Shown: positions 17,301-26,754, numbered from the stretch's first letter. The stretch: DNA of 32,429 bases from Hyphococcus sp. (GCA_021776415.1 JAJFFY010000077.1:1-32429), one strand, 5' to 3'. Made by a program: numbers and translations. The notes: generated by a model not told the origin, from the letters alone.

Positions 17301-19376
17301 CTACCAAATCTGCACGCGCTCTTCCGGCGGCAGATAGAGATCGTCGCCCTCGGTAATGTCGAACGCCTCGTACCAGGCGTCCATATTGCGCACCACGCCA
17401 TTGACGCGGTATTGCGCCGGTGAATGGGGATCGGTGGCGATCTGGTTTTTGATCGCCTCTTCACGGGCCTTGCGCTTCCAAACCTGGGCCCAGGCGAGGA
17501 AGAAACGTTGATCGCCGGTATAGCCGCCAATCTCTGGCGCCTCGGCGCCGTTCAGTGACAGCTTATAGGCGTGATACGCCATGGCGAGGCCGCCAATATC
17601 GCCGATATTTTCGCCCATCGTCAGGTCGGGATTGATCGGGAAACCTTCAATCGGCTCGTATGTGGCGTATTGTGCGCCGAGCGCGTCGGTGAGCTTTTGG
17701 AAGCTCTTCGTATCGGCCTCGGTCCACCAGTCGCGCAACAGGCCCGTGCCGTCAGATTTTCTGCCCTGATCGTCAAATCCGTGACCGATCTCATGGCCGA
17801 TCACCGCGCCGATGCCGCCATAATTGACCGCAGCATCCGCATTCGGATCAAAAAACGGCGCTTGTAAAATGGCCGCAGGAAAGACGATTTCGTTGCGGGT
17901 TGGCGAATAATAGGCGTTGACCCGTTGCGGGTTCATTCCCCATTCGGTCTTGTCGATTGGGCCGCCGAGCTTGGAGATTTGATCGTTCCAGCCAAACGCG
18001 TTGGCGCTCTTGGTGTTGCCATAGGCGTCGCCGCGGGTGACGGCAAAATCTGCATAGTCTTCCCATTTTTCAGGGTAGCCGATTTTGGGCGTGAACATTT
18101 CGAGTTTTTCGTGGGCGGCGACTTTGGTTTCCTCACTCATCCACGGCAGGGTGTTGAGACGCTCATCGAGCGCAAGTCGCAAATTGGCAACCAGTGCTTC
18201 CATTTGTATTTTCGATTCTGGCGGGAAGTACTGGTCTACATATACCTGCCCGACAGCCTCGCCGAGCGCGCCGTTGACGGCCGCCACGCCGCGCTTCCAG
18301 CGTTCACGCTGTTTGGGCGTGCCGCGCAACTCGGTGCCGAAAAACGCAAATGTCGCCTCGTCGAACGCCGAAGGCAGGGCGCCGGCATTTGACCGCAATA
18401 GATGGAACTGGATGTAATCGCGCCAGGTCGCGACCGGCGTTTCACCAAAGATTGCCGCCAGATTCTGGATTGCATCATCCTCGCGGATAACGAATTCGGT
18501 TTGTGCGTTGAGGCCGGATGCGTCGAGAATGGCTTGCCATGGCGCGCCGGGCGCATAGGCGGCAAGCTCGTTTGTGGTCTTGAGGTTATAGGTGAGGTCG
18601 CGGTTGCGGCGCTTGGCCGGCTCCCAGTGGACTTCCGCCATGCGCAATTCGACATCGTAAATGGCTTGCGCTTTGGCGCCTGCATCCTCGACGCCCGCAA
18701 GCGTTAACATCTCGGCAATATAGTCTTTATACTTCATGCGCTTCTCGGCGAATTTCTCATCGAGGTAATAATCCCGGTTCGGAAGGCCGAGCCCGGACTG
18801 CCCAACATAAACAATGTATCGGTCGGGCTGTTTGGAATCGACGCCGACAAAGGCGCCAAAAAAAGCGTTCGCACCAAGCGCGGGATCGGCCATCAGTCGG
18901 GCGATGTCTTCGTGGTTCTCTAACGCCGCTACGCGTGCGAGGTCGCCGGCGATCGGATCAAGCCCCTTGGCGTTGATCGCATCGACATCAACAAAGCTTG
19001 CAAAATAATCGCCGATTTTCTTTTCTATCGAACCGTCAGCAGCCTCGCCACTGGCGGCGTCCTCAATAATTTTGCGCACACGGGTCTCGGAGCGTTCAAA
19101 CAGAACGGTGAAAGCGCCGTAAGATGAGAACTCATCAGGAATTTCGAAACTGTCGAGCCACTTGCCGCCGGCATATTGATAGAAGTCGTCGCCGGGATCG
19201 ACCGCCGGGTCGATATTGTCGGTTTCAACGCCCCATGCGCCGAGCTCTGGCGCTGCGCTGACCGCGGCGGTTTTTGCCGTATCGTCGGCTTTTGCTGTTT
19301 CTGAGGATTGCGTTGTATTTTCCCCGCAGGCCGCGAGTGCGAGCGCGGCGGCCCCGCTTAATAAGATATTTTTCAC
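17301..19376 (-). CDS. M13-family zinc metallopeptidase lipoprotein (PepO/neprilysin-like)
   Basis: A 691-residue M13 endopeptidase. A lipoprotein signal ([11 protein letters not shown], lipid-modified C17) predicts membrane anchoring on the periplasmic side. The N-terminal M13 domain begins near [20 protein letters not shown], a classical M13 start. The catalytic part shows [19 protein letters not shown], zinc motif H528-E-x-x-H532 ([12 protein letters not shown]) and the third ligand E589 with D593 ([10 protein letters not shown]). The C-terminus PPEERVQIW keeps the terminal Trp of the family. Members cut oligopeptides of up to about 40 residues. Start is the GTG at 19376 behind a strong AAGGAGAAG site. 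Convergent with the serine hydrolase, divergent from apt. Confidence 0.95.
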   Translation of the reverse strand: MKNILLSGAAALALAACGENTTQSSETAKADDTAKTAAVSAAPELGAWGVETDNIDPAVDPGDDFYQYAGGKWLDSFEIPDEFSSYGAFTVLFERSETRVRKIIEDAASGEAADGSIEKKIGDYFASFVDVDAINAKGLDPIAGDLARVAALENHEDIARLMADPALGANAFFGAFVGVDSKQPDRYIVYVGQSGLGLPNRDYYLDEKFAEKRMKYKDYIAEMLTLAGVEDAGAKAQAIYDVELRMAEVHWEPAKRRNRDLTYNLKTTNELAAYAPGAPWQAILDASGLNAQTEFVIREDDAIQNLAAIFGETPVATWRDYIQFHLLRSNAGALPSAFDEATFAFFGTELRGTPKQRERWKRGVAAVNGALGEAVGQVYVDQYFPPESKIQMEALVANLRLALDERLNTLPWMSEETKVAAHEKLEMFTPKIGYPEKWEDYADFAVTRGDAYGNTKSANAFGWNDQISKLGGPIDKTEWGMNPQRVNAYYSPTRNEIVFPAAILQAPFFDPNADAAVNYGGIGAVIGHEIGHGFDDQGRKSDGTGLLRDWWTEADTKSFQKLTDALGAQYATYEPIEGFPINPDLTMGENIGDIGGLAMAYHAYKLSLNGAEAPEIGGYTGDQRFFLAWAQVWKRKAREEAIKNQIATDPHSPAQYRVNGVVRNMDAWYEAFDITEGDDLYLPPEERVQIW

Positions 19377-19563
19377 CAGTCTTCTCCTTGCGTCGTCCGG
19401 TATTGATCATTGGGTCAATTTAATTGCCGGCAATCTCGCGACTTCGCTCGAAAAGCACAAGCCGCGCCTGATAAAGCGAGCCACAGCTGCGATGAAACGA
19501 GAAGGTTGCCGGATATATCCGATTCCGTCATTGTGCAGCCGCAACAAAAGAGGCGCCCATATA

Positions 19564-20091
19564 ATGGACCTGAAGACGGTTATTCGCAGCATTCCAGATT
19601 TTCCCAAGCCCGGAATAATGTATCGCGATATCACCACGCTGCTCACCGATGCGCGCGGGTTTCGCCGCGCCGTGGACGAATTGGTGCAGCCGCTCGCCGG
19701 GGCCAAGATCGACAAGGTCGCCGGTATCGAGGCGCGCGGCTTCATTCTTGGCGGCGCCATCGCCCATCAGCTTTCAGTTGGCTTCGTGCCGATCCGCAAA
19801 AAGGGCAAGCTCCCCTATAAGACAATTTCTCAATCTTATGAGCTCGAATATGGAACCGACGACATTGAAATCCATGTCGATGCGGTTGAGGCGGGCGAGC
19901 GGGTGTTGCTGGTGGACGACTTGATCGCCACCGGCGGCACGGCGATGGCGGCGATCGCGTTGCTGGAACGCGCCAGGGCGGAGATTGTTCTGTGCACCTT
20001 TGTGGTCGATTTGCCGGACCTTGGCGGCGCAGCCAAACTGCGCGCTAACGGCAAGCAGGTCACCTCGCTGGTGCAATTCGATGGCGACTAA
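19564..20091 (+). CDS. apt: Adenine phosphoribosyltransferase
   Basis: Purine salvage enzyme: adenine plus PRPP gives AMP plus pyrophosphate. 175 residues, typical length. The N-terminus is the conserved [18 protein letters not shown], followed by the adenine-pocket region [18 protein letters not shown] flexible loop [10 protein letters not shown] and the PRPP motif [13 protein letters not shown] (114-126) come next. Start: ATG 19564 with AAGAGG about 10 nt upstream. The frame is open far upstream, to 19216, but that part is not homologous and overlaps the divergent M13 gene. Confidence 0.97.
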   Translation: MDLKTVIRSIPDFPKPGIMYRDITTLLTDARGFRRAVDELVQPLAGAKIDKVAGIEARGFILGGAIAHQLSVGFVPIRKKGKLPYKTISQSYELEYGTDDIEIHVDAVEAGERVLLVDDLIATGGTAMAAIALLERARAEIVLCTFVVDLPDLGGAAKLRANGKQVTSLVQFDGD

Positions 20092-20117
20092 ACAATAGAG
20101 CTTAGGTGGATAATTTT

Positions 20118-20678
20118 ATGATGCTATTTATCATTGGCTTGATAGTCTTCTTCGGCGTTCACGCGGTTCCGAACGTTGCGCGCGGGCAGCGTGAGGCTTT
20201 GATCGCAAAGCTCGGGGAGGGGCCATATAAAGGGCTATATGCGCTGACTGCGTTGGCGGGTTTTATCATGATGATCATCGGCTGGGGCAGCGCCGATGCA
20301 TCGCAGATATATGCGACACCGGCCTATTTTCAGCATATCACCTACGCCCTGATGCTGATTGCTATAATTTTGCTGGCCGCTGCCTATGCCCCCGCCGGGC
20401 GGATCGCTGCGGCGGCCAAGCATCCGATGCTGGCGGCGGTCAAGATTTGGGCCTTCGCGCATCTCCTGGTGAACGGCGATGTACGCTCGGTTCTTCTGTT
20501 TGGCGCGTTCTTAATCTTTGCTGTCGTCGCTCGCATCGCCGCCAAGAGGCGCGGAGCGCCCGTGCGTGCAGCCGGCCCATGGAGGAATGATGTGATCGCA
20601 ATTGCCGTTGGCGTCGCCGTCTATGCGGGCATTGCGCTCTTCCTTCATCAATATATTGCTGGTGTTGCGCTGGCCTAA
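20118..20678 (+). CDS. NnrU-family membrane protein
   Basis: A 186-residue integral membrane protein with about five hydrophobic segments. Signatures of the NnrU family are the N-terminal FGVHAVPNV, the LYALTALAGFIMMIIGWG segment, and HPMLAAVKIWAFAHLLVNGD in the middle. NnrU was named from nitric-oxide/nitrite respiration clusters, and the family is related to a plant carotenoid isomerase (Z-ISO) that uses haem. The role in bacteria without such a cluster is unknown, and none is seen here. Start: ATG 20118 with AGGTGG 8 nt upstream; a GTG at 20106 is in frame but overlaps that site. It lies 26 bp after apt and may be co-transcribed. Confidence 0.85.
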   Translation: MMLFIIGLIVFFGVHAVPNVARGQREALIAKLGEGPYKGLYALTALAGFIMMIIGWGSADASQIYATPAYFQHITYALMLIAIILLAAAYAPAGRIAAAAKHPMLAAVKIWAFAHLLVNGDVRSVLLFGAFLIFAVVARIAAKRRGAPVRAAGPWRNDVIAIAVGVAVYAGIALFLHQYIAGVALA

Positions 20679-20823
20679 ACATGCGCTGCGCCAATCTCGG
20701 ATCGGCGACGGGCGGCGCCCTGATTTCACCATTTTCCGGCTTATTTTAGCGCGTTGCGTGATCCGTCAAAGGCCGTTAGAACCGGCCTCCTTTCTGGCTC
20801 AATAGTGACAGGACCCTAACGCT

Positions 20824-21669
20824 GTGGCGAACGAAGATAGTGCTTTACGTGAAGTCGACCAGGAGCTGGCCGAAGACCAGCAAATGGCCATGTTCCGCAA
20901 ATATGGCCCAGCGGCCATGGCCGCCGGCGTCAGCCTCGTTCTGGCTGTAGGCGGCTGGCAATTCTGGAATGCTCATAATGTGTCGGTCGCCAAGGAAAAA
21001 GCGCTGGAGTTCAACAACGCCATTGACCTTTTGGTCGAGGAGCCAGAGCAGGGACGTATAGCGCTCGGCGCCCTCGCCGAGGAAGGCGCCAGTGGATATG
21101 CGACGCTCGCGGAGTTGCAGCGCGCGGCGTCTTATGCGCGTGACGGCGACCGCGCGGCGGGGATCGGCGTTTACCGGGAAATTTATGAAAATAACAGCAC
21201 GCCAAAACGGATTCGCGATCTTGCACGGCTGCGTGCTTCTTATGCGGCGTTGAACGACGGACGCGATGCGGTGATGGTCCATCTTGGCGATCTGGCGAAT
21301 GAAGACGGCGCGTTTGCCTATCACGCCGCCGAAGTCTCCGGTCTGGCGGCGCTTGAAGCGCGTGACTATGAAACCGCGCTGTCGATCTTTCGCCGGCTGT
21401 CGGTTGATCTGGGCGCTCCCGAAGCGGTGCGTGTGCGTGCGGAAGATTTCGCAGCGCTTGCAGATGCCGGTAAAGCCGGCGTCAACATCACTGGAGAATT
21501 GCAGGTTGATGACCTTCTAAAGGTCATTGGCGCGGCGCCCGATGATGCAGCCGAGGTTGCGGCGTCGGTTGAAGAAGATCCAGCCGCGGATGCGGGCGTC
21601 GACATTGAGCCGGGCGCTCAAGACGCTCCAGAAGCTGCTGCAGAAGAACCCGAAACGGAAAACGAGTAA
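20824..21669 (+). CDS. YfgM-like TPR membrane protein
   Basis: A 281-residue protein with a short cytoplasmic N-terminus (ANEDSALREVDQELAEDQQM), one membrane helix (about 30-47, AAMAAGVSLVLAVGGWQFW) and a periplasmic part of TPR-like helices (AIDLLVEEPEQGRIALGALA, RIRDLARLRASYAALNDGR, ARDYETALSIFRRL). It ends in an acidic Ala/Glu-rich tail. The start is a GTG at 20824. In many proteobacteria yfgM lies directly before bamB and der, as here, and YfgM in E. coli is an ancillary factor at the Sec translocon and periplasmic chaperone network. Sequence similarity in this group is low, so the name rests mainly on architecture and synteny. Confidence 0.85.
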   Translation: MANEDSALREVDQELAEDQQMAMFRKYGPAAMAAGVSLVLAVGGWQFWNAHNVSVAKEKALEFNNAIDLLVEEPEQGRIALGALAEEGASGYATLAELQRAASYARDGDRAAGIGVYREIYENNSTPKRIRDLARLRASYAALNDGRDAVMVHLGDLANEDGAFAYHAAEVSGLAALEARDYETALSIFRRLSVDLGAPEAVRVRAEDFAALADAGKAGVNITGELQVDDLLKVIGAAPDDAAEVAASVEEDPAADAGVDIEPGAQDAPEAAAEEPETENE

Positions 21670-21672
21670 TTT

Positions 21673-23091
21673 ATGATCCGAGTCTCGAATTGGCGCTTTT
21701 GCTTGCGCAACCTTCTGGCGGTAATGGCGCTCTTACTCATCGCATCTTGCGGGTCAAACCCAATTTCGGCGGTGACCGGAATCTTTGGCGGCGACGACGA
21801 AGAGAAAGAGGACAATGCGCCGGAAGAAGACGATCGTATTTCAATCCTGGCGCTGGATCTGGAGGTGACCGCTGACCCACGTTATGCCGGCGCAGAGGTC
21901 AGTGTCCCGCCATCTTATGTCAATCAGTCATGGCCGCAACCGGGCGGTGAGGCGGATCACACGCTGCACCATATTGGCGCGACGCTGGAGTTTGAAACTC
22001 TATGGAAAACCGATATCGGCGACGCTTCCGAGCGCGCTAAACTGACCTCCCCGCCGATCGTCGTCAGTAACCGGATCTATGTGCTCGACGCGGAAGCAAA
22101 GGTGACTTCGATCGACGCTGAAACTGGTGATCGCGTATGGCGGAAGGAACTGGCGCCGGATATAAAGCAACGTTTTCGCGTGCGTGAATTACTTAGCAGA
22201 ACCAAGCCCTCCGAGATCGGGTTTGGCGGCGGTGTCGCATTTGATCAGGGGCGTATTTTCGTAACCTCCGGTTTCGGTTTCGTCGCCGCGCTCGACGCCC
22301 TCAGTGGTGAAGAAATCTGGCGTTTTGAGACCGCCTCGGCGGTTAGAACGCCGCCGACGGCCTATCGCGGCAAAGTTTATTTTACCACCAACACCAATGA
22401 ATTTATCGCCCTTAATCAGGAGACCGGCGAAAAGGAATGGACGTTTCAGTCTTTTGAGGAGGCCGCCAGGTTTCTTTCAGCGTCTAGCCCGGCTGCAGCC
22501 GGCGACCTTGTGGTCGCGCCGTTCTCGTCGGGCGAAGTCGTCGCCTTTATCGCCGATAATGGTCGTTCGGTCTGGAACGAAACGCTGGTGTCGCAAACCC
22601 GTCTGACGGCGCTGGCCTCGCTCAACGATATTGCCGGCAGCCCGGTGATCGATCGCGGCTTGGTGTTTGTGGTCAGCCATGGCGGGCGCCTGGCGGCCAT
22701 CGATATCCGTACCGGAAAAGTCGCCTGGGAGGCATCGATTGCGAGCTTGCAAATGCCATGGGTCGCCGGTGATTTCATCTTCATCGTGTCGGTGGACGGC
22801 GAGCTTGCCTGTATTTCCAGAGCCGATGGCGGCATCATCTGGGTGACGCAGCTGCAGCGCTACACAAACAAGAAGAAACGCAAAGGCCGCATCACCTGGG
22901 CCGGACCAGTGCTTGCCGGCGGTCATCTGATTTTGGTTTCGAGCAGGGGCCGGATTGTCAAAGTCACGCCGGAGACCGGTGAAATCGTTGAAACAGAAAA
23001 ATTTGGCAGCGGCTCGGTGGTCTCGCCGGTGGTTGCGAACGAAAAGATCTATATCCTCACTGAAAATGGAAAACTGATCGCGATGCGTTAG
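21673..23091 (+). CDS. bamB: Outer membrane protein assembly factor BamB
   Basis: A 472-residue lipoprotein; signal ends at the lipobox LIAS-C26. After an acidic linker (GGDDEEKEDNAPEED) comes a beta-propeller built of PQQ-like repeats, visible as recurring blocks such as VTSIDAETGDRVWRKEL, VAALDALSGEEIWRFE, FIALNQETGEKEWTF, LAAIDIRTGKVAWEA and LACISRADGGIIWVTQL. BamB sits on the periplasmic face of the outer membrane and works with BamA in folding porins. Its position between the YfgM-like gene (3 nt upstream) and der is the conserved proteobacterial order. Longer than the E. coli protein mainly because of the N-terminal linker. Confidence 0.94.
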   Translation: MIRVSNWRFCLRNLLAVMALLLIASCGSNPISAVTGIFGGDDEEKEDNAPEEDDRISILALDLEVTADPRYAGAEVSVPPSYVNQSWPQPGGEADHTLHHIGATLEFETLWKTDIGDASERAKLTSPPIVVSNRIYVLDAEAKVTSIDAETGDRVWRKELAPDIKQRFRVRELLSRTKPSEIGFGGGVAFDQGRIFVTSGFGFVAALDALSGEEIWRFETASAVRTPPTAYRGKVYFTTNTNEFIALNQETGEKEWTFQSFEEAARFLSASSPAAAGDLVVAPFSSGEVVAFIADNGRSVWNETLVSQTRLTALASLNDIAGSPVIDRGLVFVVSHGGRLAAIDIRTGKVAWEASIASLQMPWVAGDFIFIVSVDGELACISRADGGIIWVTQLQRYTNKKKRKGRITWAGPVLAGGHLILVSSRGRIVKVTPETGEIVETEKFGSGSVVSPVVANEKIYILTENGKLIAMR

Positions 23092-23199
23092 AACGTATTA
23101 CCGGTTTTGTTTGTCCTGATCCGGATTTTGTTTGCCCCTCGGTCGGTTAGATGATTGGCCCTTTGGGTCGGGTGATGTTCGGCCGCAAGGTTAAGAATT

Positions 23200-24567
23200 A
23201 TGTCTTTAAAAGTGGCCCTTGTCGGGCGGCCTAATGTTGGCAAATCGACGCTGTTTAACCGCCTTGTCGGCAAGCGATTAGCGCTGGTCGATGATACGCC
23301 CGGCGTCACCCGCGATCGCCGCGAGGGGCTTGCCAAAATCGGCGATCTTGAATTCACCGTGATCGATACGCCGGGCCTTGAAGAGGCGCCGGCCGCGGCG
23401 CTTGAAGGGAGGATGCGCCAGCAGACCGATGTGGCGATTGCCGAGGCGGCGATCTGTCTTTTCATCATCGATGCGCGCGCCGGCGTCACCCCGCTTGATC
23501 AGAGCTTTGCAAAAATCCTTCGCGCCAGCGACAAGCCGGTGCTGCTGCTCGCCAACAAATCCGAGAGTAAGGCCAGCGACGCCGGCATTTATGACGCCTA
23601 CGGATTGGGCATCGGCGAGCCGATCCCGATCTCTGCCGAGCATGGCGAGGGCATGGGCGATCTGTTCAGTGCGCTAGAGCCGCATCTAGCCGCCTACGTA
23701 CCCGATGATGACGAGCCGGTGGCCTGGGACGATCCGTTAAAACCCTTGCGCGTTGCGATCGTCGGGCGGCCTAATGCCGGCAAGTCGACGCTGGTAAATC
23801 GGATGATCGGCGAGGACCGGCTGCTGACCGGGCCGGAAGCGGGGCTGACGCGCGACGCGATATCGGTGGAATGGCGCTGGCATGGCAAGGACCGTGACTG
23901 GCCGGTAAAATTGTTCGACACGGCGGGCCTGCGTAAAAAAGCCAAAGTAAGCTCCAAGCTCGAAAAGCTTTCCGTCGCGGACGCCCTGCGCGCGATCCGT
24001 TTTGCGGAAGTGGTGGTGCTGCTGATAGATGCGCAATCGCCGTTCGAAAAGCAGGATTTGCAAATCGCCGATCTGGCGCTGCGCGAGGGCCGGGCTTTAG
24101 TGCTTGCGATCAACAAATGGGATCTGATCGAGGACCGCGACGCGGAAATGGTCAAACTGCGCGAGCGTGCGGCGCGGTTGCTGCCGCAGGCGCCGGGCGC
24201 GCCGGTTATACCCCTATCGGCTGCCACCGGCGCCGGGTTGAACCGGCTGATGCCGGCGGTGACGCAAGTCTATGTCGACTGGAACGCGCGGGTGAAAACA
24301 TCCGACTTGAATGACTGGCTGATCGACGCTGTCGCGCGCCATGCGCCGCCGGCGGTTTCCGGCATGCGCATCAAGATCCGCTATATCGCGCAAACCAAAA
24401 CCCGCCCGCCGACTTTTGTCGCGCAATGCACCCGTGCGGCTGATCTTCCCACCGCCTATAAGCGCTATCTCATCAACGGTATTCGCGACGCCTTCAACAT
24501 TAAAGCGGTGCCGATCCGGCTGATTATGAAGCAGCCAGATAATCCTTATGTGGGCGATAAGTCCTAG
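23200..24567 (+). CDS. der: Ribosome-assembly GTPase Der (EngA)
   Basis: A 455-residue double GTPase needed for 50S subunit maturation. First G domain: G1 GRPNVGKS (9-16), switch II DTPG and NKSE. Second G domain: G1 GRPNAGKS (189-196), DTAG and NKWD. The C-terminal KH-like domain (from about 360: [37 protein letters not shown]) packs between them. All motifs are intact. The start is the ATG at 23200, about 110 bp after bamB, with no strong ribosome site. It closes the YfgM-BamB-Der cluster. Confidence 0.97.
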   Translation: MSLKVALVGRPNVGKSTLFNRLVGKRLALVDDTPGVTRDRREGLAKIGDLEFTVIDTPGLEEAPAAALEGRMRQQTDVAIAEAAICLFIIDARAGVTPLDQSFAKILRASDKPVLLLANKSESKASDAGIYDAYGLGIGEPIPISAEHGEGMGDLFSALEPHLAAYVPDDDEPVAWDDPLKPLRVAIVGRPNAGKSTLVNRMIGEDRLLTGPEAGLTRDAISVEWRWHGKDRDWPVKLFDTAGLRKKAKVSSKLEKLSVADALRAIRFAEVVVLLIDAQSPFEKQDLQIADLALREGRALVLAINKWDLIEDRDAEMVKLRERAARLLPQAPGAPVIPLSAATGAGLNRLMPAVTQVYVDWNARVKTSDLNDWLIDAVARHAPPAVSGMRIKIRYIAQTKTRPPTFVAQCTRAADLPTAYKRYLINGIRDAFNIKAVPIRLIMKQPDNPYVGDKS

Positions 24568-24593
24568 AGTTATGCAAGCGGTCTGAACAATGC

Positions 24594-24725
24594 CGTCATC
24601 CCGTGTGCAATGCGGCATGAAATGCCGCTTTGCTGGCGCGGGATCGCTAACGGCAAATTCAGATCTTCTGAGTGATCCCGGACCAGCGAAGCAACACTTC
24701 GTATTGCATCGCATCCGGGATGACG
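24594..24725. repeat. Long imperfect inverted repeat, intergenic palindromic element
   Basis: Two 55-bp arms (24594-24648 and 24671-24725) are reverse complements of each other at 41 of 55 positions, separated by 22 bp. Both outer ends are exactly CGTCATCCCG, and the inner ends match around CGGGATC. Twelve of the 14 differences are transitions, so part of them would form G-U pairs in RNA. The element nearly fills the space between der and the convergent SDR gene. It looks like a member of a dispersed palindromic repeat family with CGTCATCCCGG termini, a type met in alphaproteobacteria. Confidence 0.85.
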
Positions 24726-24753
24726 ATCTGGATGGCCGATTAGTCATTCACGC

Positions 24754-25485
24754 TTATGTTTGTTTCCACGCGCGAAATTCATAACGCGCCAGCCCGTCTG
24801 ACTTTTCAGCCAGCGCATGAAACAATAGCGGCGCCAGATCACTCGGCGGCGGCAATGTCTGTGGGTCTTCCCCCGGCATCGCCTGCGCGCGCATCTTGGT
24901 GCGCATGGCGCCGGGGTCGATGATCGCGACACGGATATTGGTGTTGCGGGTTTCCTCCGCATAGGTTGCACTGAGCATTTCCATGGCCGCTTTCGACACC
25001 GCATAAGCGCCCCAATAAGCGCGGGCGAGTTTACCGCCGACGCTGGAGGTCATGAAAATCACGCTTGCGTCATCAGATTTGCGCAGCAGCGGATCGAGCG
25101 CGCGGATCAGCCGCCAATTGGCGGTGAGGTTTAAATCGAGCGTGTGGCGCCAGACCTTCGGCTCAATATCGGTGAGCGGCGCCAGCTCGCCGAGGCTGGC
25201 GGCGTTGGCGAGCAAGATATCCAGCTTGTCGATTCGCCCGGCCAGCGCACCAGCGAGCTGCTCAATGCCGTCGCCGTCCACCAGATCCATGGGGATCAAC
25301 GACGCCGCGCCGCCGACCGCGCGGATCTCGTCGTCGAGCTCTTCGAGCCCGCCGCTGGTGCGCGCCAGCGCCAGGACATGCGCGCCAGCCTTAGCCAGCG
25401 CCAGAGCCATCGCCCGGCCAATACCGCGCGAGGCGCCAGTGACGAGGGCGGTTTTACCGGTGAGATCGAGACTGTCGTTGCTCAT
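24754..25485 (-). CDS. Short-chain dehydrogenase/reductase
   Basis: A 243-residue classical SDR with a Rossmann fold. Coenzyme motif TGASRGIG (16-23), the NAAS segment (variant of NNAG), catalytic serine in MTSSVGG (S148), and Y161-A-V-S-K165. The IDPGAMRTKM segment follows the active site, as in 3-oxoacyl-ACP-reductase-like SDRs. An Arg after the glycine motif hints at NADP(H) preference but does not settle it. Substrate unknown. Start ATG 25485 (MSNDSLDLTGKTALVTG) fits the family; the frame stays open to 25548, but the extra residues are not SDR-like. It is divergent from rpmJ. Confidence 0.9.
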   Translation of the reverse strand: MSNDSLDLTGKTALVTGASRGIGRAMALALAKAGAHVLALARTSGGLEELDDEIRAVGGAASLIPMDLVDGDGIEQLAGALAGRIDKLDILLANAASLGELAPLTDIEPKVWRHTLDLNLTANWRLIRALDPLLRKSDDASVIFMTSSVGGKLARAYWGAYAVSKAAMEMLSATYAEETRNTNIRVAIIDPGAMRTKMRAQAMPGEDPQTLPPPSDLAPLLFHALAEKSDGLARYEFRAWKQT

Positions 25486-25575
25486 ATTTTTTGGGTGTCT
25501 TTCCAATAAGGCGTTGCGCTTGCTACCGTGCAGCGCGCGCTGGCGCAATCACTGTGACGATCCAATCAGGCGGTG

Positions 25576-25604
25576 TTGACAGCGGCGCTGGGTTTGACTA
25601 TCTC
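25576..25604 (+). promoter_or_regulatory. Probable sigma-70-type promoter of rpmJ
   Basis: A perfect TTGACA (25576-25581) is followed after 17 bp by TATCTC (25599-25604), about 32 bp before the rpmJ start. A consensus -35, ideal spacing and a weaker -10 are usual for strong housekeeping promoters in alphaproteobacteria, and this suits a ribosomal protein gene. Confidence 0.65.
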
Positions 25605-25636
25605 CCGCGCTCACTTGTGCATTGAAGGCCAGTCCG

Positions 25637-25762
25637 ATGAAAGTCCGTAGCTCCCTTAAGTCTTTGAAAAAGCGTCATAAAGACTGCCGTGTGATCCGTC
25701 GCAAGGGGCGCGTTTACGTCATCAACAAGACCCAGAAGCGCTTTAAGGCGCGTCAGGGTTAA
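25637..25762 (+). CDS. rpmJ: 50S ribosomal protein L36 (zinc-free form)
   Basis: A 41-residue basic protein, [20 protein letters not shown]... ending in KRFKARQG, the typical alphaproteobacterial L36 of the YkgO-like type. The zinc motif of the canonical form (C-x2-C-x12-C-x4-H) is absent: only one Cys (C17) remains, and lysine and histidine stand at the first two ligand positions. Such C-minus paralogues do not need zinc. It has its own good promoter, and GAAGG about 11 nt upstream of the ATG can serve as ribosome site. It is too short for usual ORF cut-offs but unmistakable. Confidence 0.96.
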   Translation: MKVRSSLKSLKKRHKDCRVIRRKGRVYVINKTQKRFKARQG

Positions 25763-25816
25763 CGCCAGACGGCTTCTACCTTGGATTTTAAGGCTTTGAC
25801 CGCTAGGCTTTCGCTT

Positions 25817-26362
25817 ATGCGAAGGCTCAGTTTGTTGATTCTCGCGAGTTTGGCGCTCGCTGTTCCAGCGGCCGCGGATCAGACCGATCCGCGGCTGGAT
25901 TTGCTGTTTGAGGAATTGCGCACGGGCGATGCTGTACGCGCCGAGGAAAACGTCTCCCGTATCATCGACATTTGGTCAGATTCGCAGAGCGATACGGTTG
26001 ATCTTCTTTATACCCGGGCGGAGCTAAGCGCCGATGAGGGCGCTGACGATCTTGCGCTGACGCTTCTTGATCACATTGTCGGGCTGGCGCCGCATTTCGC
26101 CCAAGGCTATGCGCTGCGCGGACGGGTGCGATTGGGCGCTAACGATACGGTGGGCGCGATTGAAGATTTCTCCCGCGTGCTCGAGCTTGAGCCGCGCCAT
26201 TTTCAGATCCGCACCACGCTTGCCGGTATTTTGTATGCGTCGGGCGAACGCCGCGCAGCTTATGAGATGTATCAGAAGGTTCTGGAATGGAACCCCCATG
26301 ATGCCGAAGTGCGTCGACGCGCACGCGCCTTGCGGCGTGATCTTGACGGTCAAGAGATTTAA
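25817..26362 (+). CDS. Secreted TPR-repeat protein
   Basis: A 181-residue protein with a signal peptide (MRRLSLLILASLALAVPAAA, cleavage near ADQ) and about three tetratricopeptide repeats. Clear units are ALTLLDHIVGLAPHFAQGYA, AIEDFSRVLELEPRHFQIRT and AAYEMYQKVLEWNPHDAEVR, each with the Pro/Asn-Pro turn of TPRs. TPR proteins are scaffolds for protein contacts; a partner cannot be named. The frame could open at a TTG at 25781, but the ATG at 25817 gives a clean signal peptide. It lies 54 bp after rpmJ in the same direction. Confidence 0.85.
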   Translation: MRRLSLLILASLALAVPAAADQTDPRLDLLFEELRTGDAVRAEENVSRIIDIWSDSQSDTVDLLYTRAELSADEGADDLALTLLDHIVGLAPHFAQGYALRGRVRLGANDTVGAIEDFSRVLELEPRHFQIRTTLAGILYASGERRAAYEMYQKVLEWNPHDAEVRRRARALRRDLDGQEI

Positions 26363-26475
26363 TTTTCCCCACTTTGCGATTGCCGCTTGGCTCCGCCCTC
26401 GTGCTTTTCTATTTATATAGGCCAGCGGGCGGGACAACCATCCGTAGTCAGATTATATCAAGGGAGCGGTGCAAA

Positions 26476-26742
26476 GTGGCGGACGGATCAGCGAATATCG
26501 AAGGAAGCTCAACCGTTGCGGCGGATCGACTGCGCTCATTCATAGAGCGCGTGGAGCGCCTTGAAGAAGAAAAAGCCGCGATCTTGAATGACATCAAGGA
26601 AATCTACGCCGAGGCGAAGGGCGAGGGTTATGACGTTAAGGTGCTGCGACAGGTGGTGCGTATCCGCAAAATGGATCGCGCTGATCGCCAGGAGCAGGAA
26701 GCCTTGCTTGAGCTTTATCTCTCAGCGATTGGCGAGGCCTGA
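26476..26742 (+). CDS. gapR: Nucleoid-associated protein GapR (DUF2312)
   Basis: An 88-residue helical protein matching the DUF2312 family over nearly its whole length: ADRLRSFIERVERLEEEKAA, NDIKEIYAEAKGEGYDVKVL and the basic VVRIRKMDRADRQEQEALLE, ending in LYLSAIGEA. The Caulobacter member GapR binds overtwisted DNA ahead of replication and transcription and stimulates type II topoisomerases. Start: GTG 26476 with AGGGAGCGG 7 nt upstream. An upstream in-frame start at 26374 would add a hydrophobic, unrelated leader. It is convergent with tamB, with only 12 bp between stops and no visible terminator. Confidence 0.95.
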   Translation: MADGSANIEGSSTVAADRLRSFIERVERLEEEKAAILNDIKEIYAEAKGEGYDVKVLRQVVRIRKMDRADRQEQEALLELYLSAIGEA

Positions 26743-26754
26743 TTGTACGCGTAA

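Noticed and set aside
19423-19434. 12-bp palindrome ATTGCCGGCAAT between the M13 gene and apt
   Set aside because: A perfect 12-bp palindrome is expected several times by chance in 32 kb, and nothing else marks it as an operator.
19216-19563. N-terminal extension of apt (open frame from 19216)
   Set aside because: It overlaps the M13 gene start, lacks homology, and the conserved Apt N-terminus begins at 19564 with a ribosome site.
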